From: Verrucomicrobiota bacterium
GTDB lineage: Bacteria; Verrucomicrobiota; Verrucomicrobiia; Methylacidiphilales; Verrucolacustridaceae
Assembly (NCBI GenBank): GCA_010025475.1
Contig: RGTE01000014.1
Location: forward strand, 1-16,971
Length of the DNA stretch: 16,971 nt
Direction: 5' to 3'
The notes under the pieces were generated by a model. That model was given only the letters and a program-made list of their open reading frames with translations, did not search any database and was not told the DNA's origin. A program made the position numbers and the translations under genes. Positions 1 through 7,460 of the stretch are shown here, piece by piece (the first letter of the stretch is position 1; every line of letters starts with the position of its first letter).

Positions 1-217
1 TAAATCCGTAACTGACGTTACAACTTTGACCGCCGATCTGGATGGACTGCCGGGGAGTTCCCTGTTTGACAAAATCAGATATTGAACCCTTGGAGTCTGC
101 GACAACCAACGAGCCATCATCCTGCAAGGAGATTAAAGGAGAGGACCTCGAGAAAGTAGGGATGCCAAAGGCCAGAAGGACAAACACCCAAAATGTTGAG
201 TTCCAGTTCCTTCGCAT
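1..217 (-). CDS. Partial exported protein of unknown function (N-terminus only)
   Basis: An open frame on the minus strand begins with ATG at 217-215 and runs off the left edge, giving 72 codons without a stop. The N-terminus looks like a Sec signal peptide: basic residues (MRRNW), then a hydrophobic core (FWVFVLLAFGIP), then a Ser-rich exit around residues 22-27. The mature part starts SPLISLQDDGSLVV and contains one Cys (about residue 67). I do not recognise the family and the end is missing, so no function is given. It follows the prepilin peptidase on the same strand after a 102-base gap, so it may have its own promoter. Base composition is visibly more AT-rich than in genes to the right. 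An overlapping plus-strand frame at 42-257 is judged a shadow because only this frame has signal-peptide character. Confidence 0.6.
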   Translation of the reverse strand, partial: MRRNWNSTFWVFVLLAFGIPTFSRSSPLISLQDDGSLVVADSKGSISDFVKQGTPRQSIQIGGQSCNVSYGF

Positions 218-319
218 CCCCTATATACAGGAGATAAATAGTTCTAGTGTCGACTAAGTGGCAGTGGTTTTGCGGGTAATTTTCGAAATTAAAATACTTT
301 CATAAACAATTCAAAATCA
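218..319. promoter_or_regulatory. AT-rich intergenic region with a short inverted repeat
   Basis: This gap lies between the prepilin peptidase stop and the start of the partial exported-protein gene. It is clearly more AT-rich than the rest of the window. It holds an inverted repeat with 6-base arms, TAATTT and AAATTA, around TCG at 277-291, which could be an operator or part of a weak terminator. On the minus strand TTGAAT and TATA-like hexamers occur, but none has convincing promoter spacing, so no promoter is assigned. Confidence 0.3.
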
Positions 320-1132
320 TCAATTTGGGATCTGGCTGGAAAGATTATTCAGAAGATATTTTGCTATCCAAGCCTTTCCACCAAGTAGCCAAAGTAGGAC
401 GGCCATTGCTAAATAAGGTCCGTAGGGGATTTTAACGCCCAGTTTTTGTTTTCTTTGCAAGATCATGATGACTCCCACGCAGGTCCCGAAAAGCGACGAA
501 ACCGCCAAAATCCAGGGCAAAGCCGTCCACCCCAGGAAGGATCCCAAAGCAGCCAAAAGCTTGGCATCGCCGGTGCCCATCGCTTCCTTTTGCAAAAACC
601 AAGAGGCAGTTTTCGCCAGGAGATAAAGAATGGAGCCGCCCAGTGCCGCAGAAACCGCCGAGCGGATCATCGCATCCGTGGGGTCCGCTCTCTCCTGAAG
701 CTGGGGCAAAAGATAGCTGGCAGAGATTCCCAAGATCACGCCTCCCAAAGTCAGCCCATCCGGAATCACCAGATGATCAAAATCAATCCCTGAGGCCACG
801 ATCAATCCGGCAGCCAGAAATGCGTACGCGACAAAAAGTTTTGGGGGATAGAGAAACCAAAGGGCTGCAAGGATGGTGGCCGTAAAAAGCTCAACCACCG
901 GATAGCGCCAATCCAGATGAGCTCCACAACAGCGGGCACGCCCGCGTAACAGGATCCACCCGAGGATGGGGAGATTCAGGAATCCTGGAATTTTCACGCC
1001 GCAGGCCTGGCAACGGGAGGCCGGCCGGACGATCGACAGGCCGAGCGGCCAGCGAAGAATGCAGACATTCAGGAAAGATCCAATGCAGGCGCCCACGCCA
1101 AAGACGGCCAAACCCTCCCACCACGGATTCAT
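320..1132 (-). CDS. pilD: Prepilin peptidase (type IV leader peptidase, A24 family)
   Basis: The predicted 270-residue inner-membrane aspartic protease would cleave, and possibly N-methylate, type IV prepilins or type II secretion pseudopilins. The N-terminal domain has the usual GSFLNVCILRWP segment (18-29), CxxC at C41/C44 and the RYPxVELFTA block (76-85). The peptidase domain has the two catalytic aspartates in GIDFDHLVIPD (D117) and GTGDAK (D189), with several hydrophobic membrane segments. ATG at 1132 is chosen because it overlaps the aroE stop as ATGA; a longer in-frame start at 1201 would lie inside aroE. The second zinc pair is odd: where family members usually have CxxC, this protein has A66-R-C68-C69. 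Pilin genes are not in view. The family is secure; the exact substrate is not. Confidence 0.9.
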   Translation of the reverse strand: MNPWWEGLAVFGVGACIGSFLNVCILRWPLGLSIVRPASRCQACGVKIPGFLNLPILGWILLRGRARCCGAHLDWRYPVVELFTATILAALWFLYPPKLFVAYAFLAAGLIVASGIDFDHLVIPDGLTLGGVILGISASYLLPQLQERADPTDAMIRSAVSAALGGSILYLLAKTASWFLQKEAMGTGDAKLLAALGSFLGWTALPWILAVSSLFGTCVGVIMILQRKQKLGVKIPYGPYLAMAVLLWLLGGKAWIAKYLLNNLSSQIPN

Positions 1133-2025
1133 AGGCTCCGCCCGGCGGCCTGTTCCATCGCCCGGCGCATATCCTTCAAGGGTGCTTCCTTCCCTGTCCA
1201 AATCCGGAAAGCCCTGGCCCCCTGATGGAGTAACATGCCGAGACCATCCAAAGCCTCGGCTCCACGGGCCCGCGCTTGGCGGACCAAGGGAGTGAATTCC
1301 TTGCGGTAAACCGTGTCATAAATTTTTAGCCCTGGACGAAGGTAGGTTTTCGGCAGGGGAAGGGGGTCGTGGCTCGACAGGCCCAGCGAAGTCGCGTGGA
1401 TGAAAAGATTGGTCTTCTGCATCGCCTCTCCAAATTCCGGGGAGTTCCAGGCGACGACGCCAACGGATCCCTTGGCGAGCGGCTGAATCTCCTTGGCGAG
1501 CCGGTTCGCTTTCTCCGGCGAGCGGTTGCACAGAACGAGGGCGCGGCAACCTTTGCCGGCCAGCCGGGTAGCGAGGGTGCGTCCCACTCCCCCGCAACCG
1601 AGAACCAAAATTCGCTGCGCGCGGAAATCGAGATTCCAGGCTTCCTTGACGGCGTCCTCCCACCCGTCGGCATCCGTGCTGTAACCCCTCAGGTCCGATT
1701 CCAACGCCACCACCGTATTTACCGAGGCAGCCTCCTTGGCGGTGGCATCCGTTTCCTTGCAGAGGGCGAACATGGCCTCCTTGTGGGGCAGGGTACAGTT
1801 CCAGCCTCGGAATCCTGTCTTGCGCAGTTGGGGAATGGCGGCGGGTAGATCCCCGTCGGGAATTTCGACCCGCAGGTATTCGGCATCGATTCCGAGGGCT
1901 TGAAAACCGGCCTCCTGCATCCCGGGAGAGAGGGAATGAGCCACCGGAAACCCCAAAACACCATACCGCTGCCTCCCGGGCGGGAGCGGAGGAAGGTTGG
2001 CAGGGGTAAAAACAGCGTTTCCCAC
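1129..2025 (-). CDS. aroE: Shikimate dehydrogenase (NADP+)
   Basis: The 298-residue cytosolic enzyme reduces 3-dehydroshikimate to shikimate in aromatic amino acid synthesis. The substrate domain shows HSLSPGMQ (30-37), NCTLPHK (76-82, with the catalytic-type K82), SVNTV (101-105) and STDADG (D118). The nucleotide-binding domain has GCGGVG (143-148) followed by CNRS (166-169), the Asn-Arg pair expected for NADP preference. The C-terminal block DGLGMLLHQGARAF is also typical. The GTG at 2025-2023 is the leftmost possible start because an in-frame TGA lies just upstream; there is no well-spaced Shine-Dalgarno sequence. The final TGA overlaps the prepilin peptidase ATG, which suggests translational coupling. 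The gene is divergent from the serine acetyltransferase across about 80 bases. Confidence 0.94.
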   Translation of the reverse strand: MGNAVFTPANLPPLPPGRQRYGVLGFPVAHSLSPGMQEAGFQALGIDAEYLRVEIPDGDLPAAIPQLRKTGFRGWNCTLPHKEAMFALCKETDATAKEAASVNTVVALESDLRGYSTDADGWEDAVKEAWNLDFRAQRILVLGCGGVGRTLATRLAGKGCRALVLCNRSPEKANRLAKEIQPLAKGSVGVVAWNSPEFGEAMQKTNLFIHATSLGLSSHDPLPLPKTYLRPGLKIYDTVYRKEFTPLVRQARARGAEALDGLGMLLHQGARAFRIWTGKEAPLKDMRRAMEQAAGRSL

Positions 2026-2108
2026 CCCTTGATTGAGCCATCAGAGAGGCTTTCCGCCCAACAAAAACGGCGGTGGCATCGGATTGCCCCGGTCCGCCTT
2101 CATCCGCT

Positions 2109-3011
2109 ATGGTTTTCCGTTTGAGCACGCACCATCCATTGACAGCGGAGATGGCCCGTTCCTACGCGGAGTTGGGGGCCATTAACCATCTCGGGGCCGC
2201 CCAACTCCCCTCGAAGGCGGCGGTCGCCGCGGTGACCCAGGATCTTCTTCATTTGCTCTTTCCCGGATTTTACGATGACGACCATCTGGTGAACCGTGAA
2301 CTCGGTTCGGCGATCACGGAGCTTCTTGGATCTCTGGAAAAAGCCCTGGAAAAAGAAATTCACAAAAGTCTGCCCAAGGCTGGGGGGGGTGAATCGGTGC
2401 AATCGAAGGTCCGCACCTTCCTTGCCCGTATCCCCGCGGTTCGTACGGTGCTGAAAACCGATGTGGAGGCGGTCATGGGCGGCGATCCGGCCGCCCGTAA
2501 CGTGGAGGAAATTCTCCTGGCCTATCCCGGCATCGAGGCGATCGCCGTCCAACGAATGGCCCATGAGTTATATCTGCTGGGGATTCCCTTGCTGCCCCGG
2601 ATGATGACCGAATGGGCGCATAGCCGCACGGGAATCGACATTCATCCCGGGGCCACCATCGGCCCGTCTTTTTTCATCGACCATGGCACCGGCATCGTGA
2701 TTGGTGAAACCACGGAGATTGGCAGGGAAGTTCGGATTTACCACGGGGTCACTTTGGGAGCCCGTTCGGTCAGCGGCGCCGAAACCCTGCGCGGGCGCAA
2801 ACGCCACCCCACCATCGAGGATCGGGTAACGATCTACCCTGGGGCCACCATTCTTGGGGGGGAAACCGTGGTCGGAGAGGGGAGCACGGTTGGAGGCGGA
2901 GTGTTCCTCACGAAAAGCGTTCCGGCTCATCATCTGGTTTTTGCGGAGCACGCGGCCCTGAAAATCATGCCCAAGTCAGAACGTCCCAAGGGCAGCGAAT
3001 ACTCGATATGA
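2109..3011 (+). CDS. cysE: Serine O-acetyltransferase (CysE/EpsC type)
   Basis: This 300-residue enzyme should transfer acetyl from acetyl-CoA to L-serine, giving O-acetylserine for cysteine synthesis. The N-terminal half is helical (LFPGFY, AYPGIEAIAVQRMAHEL), followed by a left-handed beta-helix of hexapeptide repeats. The active-site block DIHPGATIG...FIDHGTGIVIGET contains the expected catalytic His. RKRHPTIED and the AGATILG-like turns complete the acyl-CoA site, and VGGGVFLTKSVP ends the helix. The tail resembles EpsC-type enzymes rather than the enteric CysE tail. The ATG at 2109 is preferred over an in-frame GTG at 2073, but neither has a good ribosome binding site. A run of eight G at 2382-2389 sits in the linker between the helical and repeat domains. 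No cysK or cysM is adjacent. Confidence 0.92.
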   Translation: MVFRLSTHHPLTAEMARSYAELGAINHLGAAQLPSKAAVAAVTQDLLHLLFPGFYDDDHLVNRELGSAITELLGSLEKALEKEIHKSLPKAGGGESVQSKVRTFLARIPAVRTVLKTDVEAVMGGDPAARNVEEILLAYPGIEAIAVQRMAHELYLLGIPLLPRMMTEWAHSRTGIDIHPGATIGPSFFIDHGTGIVIGETTEIGREVRIYHGVTLGARSVSGAETLRGRKRHPTIEDRVTIYPGATILGGETVVGEGSTVGGGVFLTKSVPAHHLVFAEHAALKIMPKSERPKGSEYSI

Positions 3012-3066
3012 ATAACTTTTCCTTTTCCCGTTGGCGGACGGGCGCAGGCAGTTCGTAATATCTTTT

Positions 3067-4146
3067 ATGGAAACCTCCCTTCGGAACGAAATCGAAACTC
3101 TTCCCTCTTTTTTGGAACGGGAAATCCAGGCCTTTTTCCACCGTCAAAAGGAGCGGTACGACTACGGCGAGATGTTCGAGTCGGTCTACTTCGACATGTG
3201 CGAGTTTGTCGGACGAAAAGGCAAACGAATCCGGCCCTTGCTTTTCGCGCTGACCTACCGTGGCCTGGGAGGGCAGAAGTCCGTGACGGATCCTGCCGTG
3301 GTGTCAGCGGCCCTGTCCTTGGAACTCCTCCATGCCTTCGTTCTGGTCCACGACGATCTGATCGACCGATCGGAGAAGCGGCGCGGCCTTCCCACTTTCC
3401 ACAAACTGGTGGAACAGCGCCTGGGGCGCCTGAGCAACGCGGAGCGGACCGGCCACGGCGTGGCGGTGGTGGTCGGCGACCTGCTTTTCGCCCTGTCCGT
3501 GGAAACCCTCCAGACGGCCGGATTTTCAGAGCCCCATCGTTCCGCGGCGCTCGGGAAGCTCCTTGCCTACATCACCGATACCGGCGTGGGGGAAATCTTC
3601 GACATTCTTTTGGGATCCCGCGATATCGGCCGCGTCACCGCGCAGGAGATCGAACGCACCTATCTTTTGAAGACCACCCGGTACACCTTTGAGGCGCCAA
3701 GCGTGCTGGGTGCGATCCTCGCCGGGGCCAGTTCCGAAAAGCAGGAGGATATGGCGCTGGTGATGGAACCTCTTGGCCTGGCTTTCCAGATCCAGAACGA
3801 CCTGCTGGAGTTCTCCCATTTCGACAGTCGGGACCAGCTTCTGCCCACCGACCTGCTGGAAGGGAAAAAGACCCTCTTGGTGCGGGAAGCCTATGAACGG
3901 CTGGGAGAGGTGGACCGTTCATTCCTTCAGATGTGCCTGCAAAATCCCGCCCGCAACGAATCCTCCATTTCCAAGGTGCAGGATCTGATCCGGAAGTCGG
4001 GCGCCATTCATGCCATGCAGGAGCGGTGCCGGCTTCTTTTCGGGGAGGCATCCGCCAAGTTGGCCGGGTCGCACTTGTCGGCCTCGGAGCAGGAGTCCGT
4101 CTCCCAGGCGATCGGCTGGGTCCGTCAATCCGTCCGCTCCAGCTAG
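3067..4146 (+). CDS. Polyprenyl (probably geranylgeranyl) diphosphate synthase
   Basis: This 359-residue all-helical enzyme should condense isopentenyl diphosphate with allylic diphosphates. Conserved features are KGKRIRP (51-57), the first Asp-rich motif DDLID (96-100), GDLLFALS (137-144), LLKTTRY (200-206), FQIQNDLLEF (240-249) and TDLLEGKKT (261-269). There is no two-residue insertion in the first motif and Phe is at position -5 (F91). By the published rules for this family that favours a C20 product, which fits the phytoene-synthase-like gene next door. The second Asp-rich motif is NDxxE (N244, D245, E248) instead of DDxxD. ATG at 3067 is preferred over an in-frame TTG at 3031, because it gives an ordinary N-terminus. 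It follows the serine acetyltransferase by 55 bases and precedes the synthase by about 28. Confidence 0.9.
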   Translation: METSLRNEIETLPSFLEREIQAFFHRQKERYDYGEMFESVYFDMCEFVGRKGKRIRPLLFALTYRGLGGQKSVTDPAVVSAALSLELLHAFVLVHDDLIDRSEKRRGLPTFHKLVEQRLGRLSNAERTGHGVAVVVGDLLFALSVETLQTAGFSEPHRSAALGKLLAYITDTGVGEIFDILLGSRDIGRVTAQEIERTYLLKTTRYTFEAPSVLGAILAGASSEKQEDMALVMEPLGLAFQIQNDLLEFSHFDSRDQLLPTDLLEGKKTLLVREAYERLGEVDRSFLQMCLQNPARNESSISKVQDLIRKSGAIHAMQERCRLLFGEASAKLAGSHLSASEQESVSQAIGWVRQSVRSS

Positions 4147-4174
4147 TCCGTTGCCTCCGGCCTGTTTGCCTCCC

Positions 4175-5035
4175 TTGACCGCTTCCCAGGCGGCGGCTCG
4201 TGAGATTACCCGGGAGCATGCCCGCACCTTTTATTTCGCTTCCCATGTCCTGGGGCCTTCCGTACAGCGGGACGCCTATGCCGTTTACGCCTGTTGTCGC
4301 TCCATTGACGATGCGGTTGACCGGGCGTCGGCCCGTGGGGAGAAGGTGCGACCGGAGGTCGCCGGGGAGATTCTGGAACGCGCCTTCGGTTCGGGCGGGG
4401 GAGGGGTGGGGGAGGCTTGGATGCCGGCCTTTCGGGATACGGCGGGACGCAAAAAAATTCGGCGCCAGTGGTTCGAGGATCTGGCGTGTGGGGTGGCCAG
4501 CGACGCCGGGTCGGTGGATTTTCAGACTTGGGAAGAGCTGGATCGGTATTGCTACCAGGTGGCCGGAACGGTCGGACTCATGATGATGCGTGTGTTCGGA
4601 CTGGAGGATGAAGAGGCCGAACCGAGGGCCCTCGATCTGGGGCGCGGCATGCAGCTGACCAACATTCTTCGGGATGTGGCGGAGGATGCCACCGCCGGCC
4701 GCATCTATCTTCCTGCCACCGAAAGGAAGGATTACGGGATCCTTAAGGAGGATCTCCTTGCCGGGAAGCCCTCGGGAAAATGGAGGGAGTTCATGCGATT
4801 TCAGGTGGAACGTGCCCGGGAGCAGTACCGTCGGGCGGAGCCGGGAATCGGCCGACTGGCGGCAGGGGGCCCACGTCTGGCCACTTGGTTGATGCGGGAA
4901 CTGTATGCGGGAATCTTGGATCCGATCGAGGCCTCGGGGTACGATGTGTTCAGCCGGCGGCACGGGCTGAGGCTTGGCCAAAAAATCCTCCGTGGGGCCA
5001 CGGTGGTGATTCGTCGGGCGGGGGGATGGGCCTGA
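4175..5035 (+). CDS. crtB: Phytoene/squalene synthase family protein (probable carotenoid synthase)
   Basis: This roughly 286-residue enzyme should join two prenyl diphosphates head to head. It has REHARTFYFAS (13-23), the first Asp motif SIDDAVD (43-49), YCYQVAGTVGLM (125-136) and the second Asp motif NILRDVAEDATAGRIYLP (163-180, D167/D171), all typical of CrtB and related HpnD/HpnC enzymes. The upstream diphosphate synthase and downstream CruF-like gene favour phytoene synthase for a C40 carotenoid; squalene or dehydrosqualene synthesis cannot be excluded. No ATG or GTG is suitably placed. TTG at 4175 puts the conserved region at the usual distance from the start, while TTG at 4151 is a second option. 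The stop TGA (5033-5035) abuts the stop of the convergent gene. Confidence 0.88.
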   Translation: MTASQAAAREITREHARTFYFASHVLGPSVQRDAYAVYACCRSIDDAVDRASARGEKVRPEVAGEILERAFGSGGGGVGEAWMPAFRDTAGRKKIRRQWFEDLACGVASDAGSVDFQTWEELDRYCYQVAGTVGLMMMRVFGLEDEEAEPRALDLGRGMQLTNILRDVAEDATAGRIYLPATERKDYGILKEDLLAGKPSGKWREFMRFQVERAREQYRRAEPGIGRLAAGGPRLATWLMRELYAGILDPIEASGYDVFSRRHGLRLGQKILRGATVVIRRAGGWA

Positions 5036-5773
5036 TCAGATTCCGTGGGAGATCCGGGCCGCCAAAAACAGGGCCAGCATGATGACCAGGGTGATCGCCG
5101 GGCGTGGGTCCGCTTTTTTTGAAGGGGCGGCATGGATGGGGGTGATCCACGCCATCATGGCGCTGAAGATAAACCACGAAAAATAGTTCTGCGGGGGCAC
5201 GACATTGCCGGCCCAGATCCAGTACCCGCGAATCGCGAAGGCGAAAGGCTCCATCAGGTAATCGAACAAAAGGGCAAAAGCCCCGGTGGCGATGGCCAGC
5301 GGCGCGGGGGTGGCGCCGTGCCAATATTGGCTGAAGGTCAGGTTGGCTCCCGCCACCACGGCAAACCAAGCCAAGGGGATGGCCAAGGGCAGGACGCCGC
5401 CAATCCTCGGGCCAAACGCATCCGTGTAGGTATAGGTTCCAAACGGGATGCCGGTCAGGGTGCCCACCGTTTCGAGGATTCCTGACGCGACCAGGATGAT
5501 GGCGGCGGTGGTGCGGGCCTTTTTCAGACCCAGGCGGTCCACCGCGGAAAAGTAGACGTGCACCGCGGAAAAGTAGACGTGGCTGGAGGCAAGGAGCATG
5601 GAAACGAAGTCGCCATGACGAAGGCAGAAGGCGACGAAGACACTCAGCCAAACAGGAAGGGGGAGCGACTCTGCCCAGGTTGGGCTGAGGCGAAAGGTGA
5701 CCGTCAGGAGACCCACCCCCGCCCAGATCAGGAAAAATTTCCAGAGAGCCTCGCGGAATTTCGCCGGAATCAC
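5036..5773 (-). CDS. CruF-like carotenoid biosynthesis membrane protein (DUF422 family)
   Basis: This 245-residue multi-pass membrane protein matches the family that includes CruF, the carotenoid 1,2-hydratase, and the bisanhydrobacterioruberin hydratase. Signature blocks are SGILETVGTLTGIPFGTYTY, PLAIPLAWFAVV, FDYLMEPFAFAIRGYWIW and PQNYFSWFIF. The family is thought to hydrate the end of linear carotenoids such as lycopene. The GTG at 5773 is the only likely start, because the open frame continues far upstream only as antisense of lnt. Residues 65-71 (HVYFSAV) are repeated exactly at 72-78, through a 21-base tandem duplication. It converges on the phytoene-synthase-like gene and is divergent from lnt, with 81 bases between the starts. 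Exact substrate and product are not known from sequence. Confidence 0.83.
   Translation of the reverse strand: MIPAKFREALWKFFLIWAGVGLLTVTFRLSPTWAESLPLPVWLSVFVAFCLRHGDFVSMLLASSHVYFSAVHVYFSAVDRLGLKKARTTAAIILVASGILETVGTLTGIPFGTYTYTDAFGPRIGGVLPLAIPLAWFAVVAGANLTFSQYWHGATPAPLAIATGAFALLFDYLMEPFAFAIRGYWIWAGNVVPPQNYFSWFIFSAMMAWITPIHAAPSKKADPRPAITLVIMLALFLAARISHGI
5540..5581 (-). repeat. Exact 21-base tandem duplication inside the CruF-like gene
   Basis: Bases 5540-5560 and 5561-5581 are identical, head-to-tail copies of 21 bases. The length is a multiple of three, so the reading frame is kept and seven residues (HVYFSAV) occur twice in a row. The absence of any difference between copies suggests a recent event or selection for both copies. 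Confidence 0.97.
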
Positions 5774-5840
5774 CTCTTGAGGTAAGGGCAGACAGGTTCC
5801 AGAGACAAGCCGGGTCGGCGTTGACGGATTCCCATTCCGC

Positions 5841-5846
5841 GAGGAG
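5841..5846 (+). promoter_or_regulatory. Shine-Dalgarno sequence of lnt
   Basis: GAGGAG lies eight bases before the lnt ATG at 5855, and a second GGAG directly abuts the ATG. This is one of the few strong ribosome binding sites in the window, and it fixes the lnt start. Confidence 0.7.
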
Positions 5847-5854
5847 AAAAGGAG

Positions 5855-7426
5855 ATGCGCAGTGTCCGAAACATCCTTGGGATTCCCATCACGGGCTGGC
5901 TCTGCGCGGGGGGGAGCGGATTGATCCTCACGCTCGGCTTCGCCCCCTTCTCCCAGCCGGTGGCCGGTTGGATCGGGTTGATCCCGATTGCCTACTACGG
6001 GCAAAGGCAGCAACCGGACTCGAGGGATGCGCTGGTCCTTGGTTGGTTTTTCGGGTTCAGCCACTTTCTCACCAGTCTGAGTTGGTTGCAGACGGTGACT
6101 TTTTCGGGATGGGCGGTGTTGAGCGCTTACCTTGCCATCTATCCCGCCCTTTGGTTTGTGTTGTGGGTTCGACTGTCCGGATCCGATCCGGATCGCATGA
6201 CCAGCTGGGGAAATATCCGGCACGCATTCCTCGGGGCCTCGGCCTGGGCGGTGACCGAGTGGTTGAGGGGAGTGGTTTTTTCGGGATTCGGCTGGAACTC
6301 GCTCGGGGTTTCGCAGGGGGATCTGCTGCTGGTTGCCCAAGTGGCGGATTTGGGCGGAGTGTTCCTGGTCTCCTGGGTGGTGACATTTGCCGGCCTGACA
6401 CTCGCCCTGACCGCTCGGCGGTTTGAGCTGGAGATTCGCGGCTCGCAAAAATGGCGACCTCGCTGGGATTTCACCGCCGGTGTCGTGGTGGTGGGGCTGA
6501 CCATGGTTTACGGGGCCCGGACGCTCCTGCGGCCCCTGCCGGAACCGGTCGTCACCCTGAAGTATGCGGCGATCCAACCCTCCGTGCCGCAGGACCCGTG
6601 GCGGTCGGCCAAAGTCTCCCGCGTGGCCGAGGAGCTGAGGAAATGGAGCGAGCTCGCGCTGGTGGGGGGCGGGCCGGTCGATCTGCTCGTCTGGCCGGAG
6701 AGCCTCGCGGGAACCGGCTGGCGGGAGGAGCCTGACCTGCAGACCGCCATCCAGGCGGTTCGTCGGATGGGCGCCCGGGCGTTGCTCGCCGGATCCTTGG
6801 ATGTGCGGGGACCCGACACGTTCAACTGTGCGGTTCTTTTTCAGGGGCCCGAGGGAAAGTTCCCGCAGGTCTACGACAAAACCCACCTGGTGGTCATGGG
6901 GGAGTACGTCCCGCTGGCCGATTTTCTTCCGTGGCTGCGGAAACTGGTCCCTCCCGGTGGGGATCTGACGGCCGGCACGGCTTCCGGGTTGCTGGGCCTC
7001 GATCCGCCGGGTGTTCGTATCGCGCCGCTGATTTGCTTTGAGGATTCCGTGCCCCGGGTGGTGCGTCGGGCCGCCCAAAAACTTCCCCATCTGCTTGTGA
7101 ACCTGACCAACGATGCCTGGTTCGGTGCCTCGGCCGGATCCCGGCAACATCTGGAGAATGCCCGATTGCGCGCGGTGGAGACGCGGTTGCCGCTTTTGCG
7201 GGCCACGAACGACGGTGTCACGGCATTGATCAATCCCCGCGGGGTGATCACCGCGGAAGTCCGGGATCCGGTGACCGGATCGATCCGTGAGCCGGGATTT
7301 TTCCGGGGCGAACTGGAGCTGGCCGAGCCCCGGGCCACTTGGTACACGCGCTGGGGAGAGTGGCCGGTCTGGATCTCTCTGGCCTGCGTGGGACTGGGGC
7401 TCTGGAGTCGACGGGAAGCCGCTTGA
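5855..7426 (+). CDS. lnt: Apolipoprotein N-acyltransferase
   Basis: This 523-residue inner-membrane enzyme adds the third acyl chain to the N-terminal Cys of lipoproteins, the last step of maturation in Gram-negative bacteria. The N-terminal part has several membrane segments, with FAPFSQPVAGWIGLIPI near residues 29-45. The nitrilase-like domain (about 232-490) contains the catalytic triad: E282 in WPES, K342 in YDKTHLV and C394 in ICFED. E350 in GEYVP and the NDAWFG block (419-424) are also as expected. A final hydrophobic segment near 508-518 would anchor the C-terminus. Length and motif order match E. coli Lnt well. It is followed after 34 bases by prfB and is probably the first gene of an lnt-prfB-trpC unit. 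Confidence 0.95.
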   Translation: MRSVRNILGIPITGWLCAGGSGLILTLGFAPFSQPVAGWIGLIPIAYYGQRQQPDSRDALVLGWFFGFSHFLTSLSWLQTVTFSGWAVLSAYLAIYPALWFVLWVRLSGSDPDRMTSWGNIRHAFLGASAWAVTEWLRGVVFSGFGWNSLGVSQGDLLLVAQVADLGGVFLVSWVVTFAGLTLALTARRFELEIRGSQKWRPRWDFTAGVVVVGLTMVYGARTLLRPLPEPVVTLKYAAIQPSVPQDPWRSAKVSRVAEELRKWSELALVGGGPVDLLVWPESLAGTGWREEPDLQTAIQAVRRMGARALLAGSLDVRGPDTFNCAVLFQGPEGKFPQVYDKTHLVVMGEYVPLADFLPWLRKLVPPGGDLTAGTASGLLGLDPPGVRIAPLICFEDSVPRVVRRAAQKLPHLLVNLTNDAWFGASAGSRQHLENARLRAVETRLPLLRATNDGVTALINPRGVITAEVRDPVTGSIREPGFFRGELELAEPRATWYTRWGEWPVWISLACVGLGLWSRREAA

Positions 7427-7460
7427 GCCATCCCTTGGGTGAGGGCATTCTTTCCACGTC

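Noticed and set aside
42..257. Plus-strand 71-codon open frame
   Set aside because: It is antisense to the minus-strand frame that has a clear signal peptide, and its own protein has no recognisable character.
2026..2108. Divergent promoters between aroE and the serine acetyltransferase gene
   Set aside because: A promoter must exist near here, but no -35/-10 pair with acceptable spacing was convincing on either strand.
3635..4981. Minus-strand 448-codon open frame
   Set aside because: It lies antisense to the prenyl synthase and phytoene/squalene synthase genes and has no domain I can recognise.
5820..5850. TTGACG at 5821 as the -35 box of lnt
   Set aside because: At 17-base spacing the -10 position falls on GAGAAA and on the ribosome binding site, so it cannot serve as the lnt promoter.
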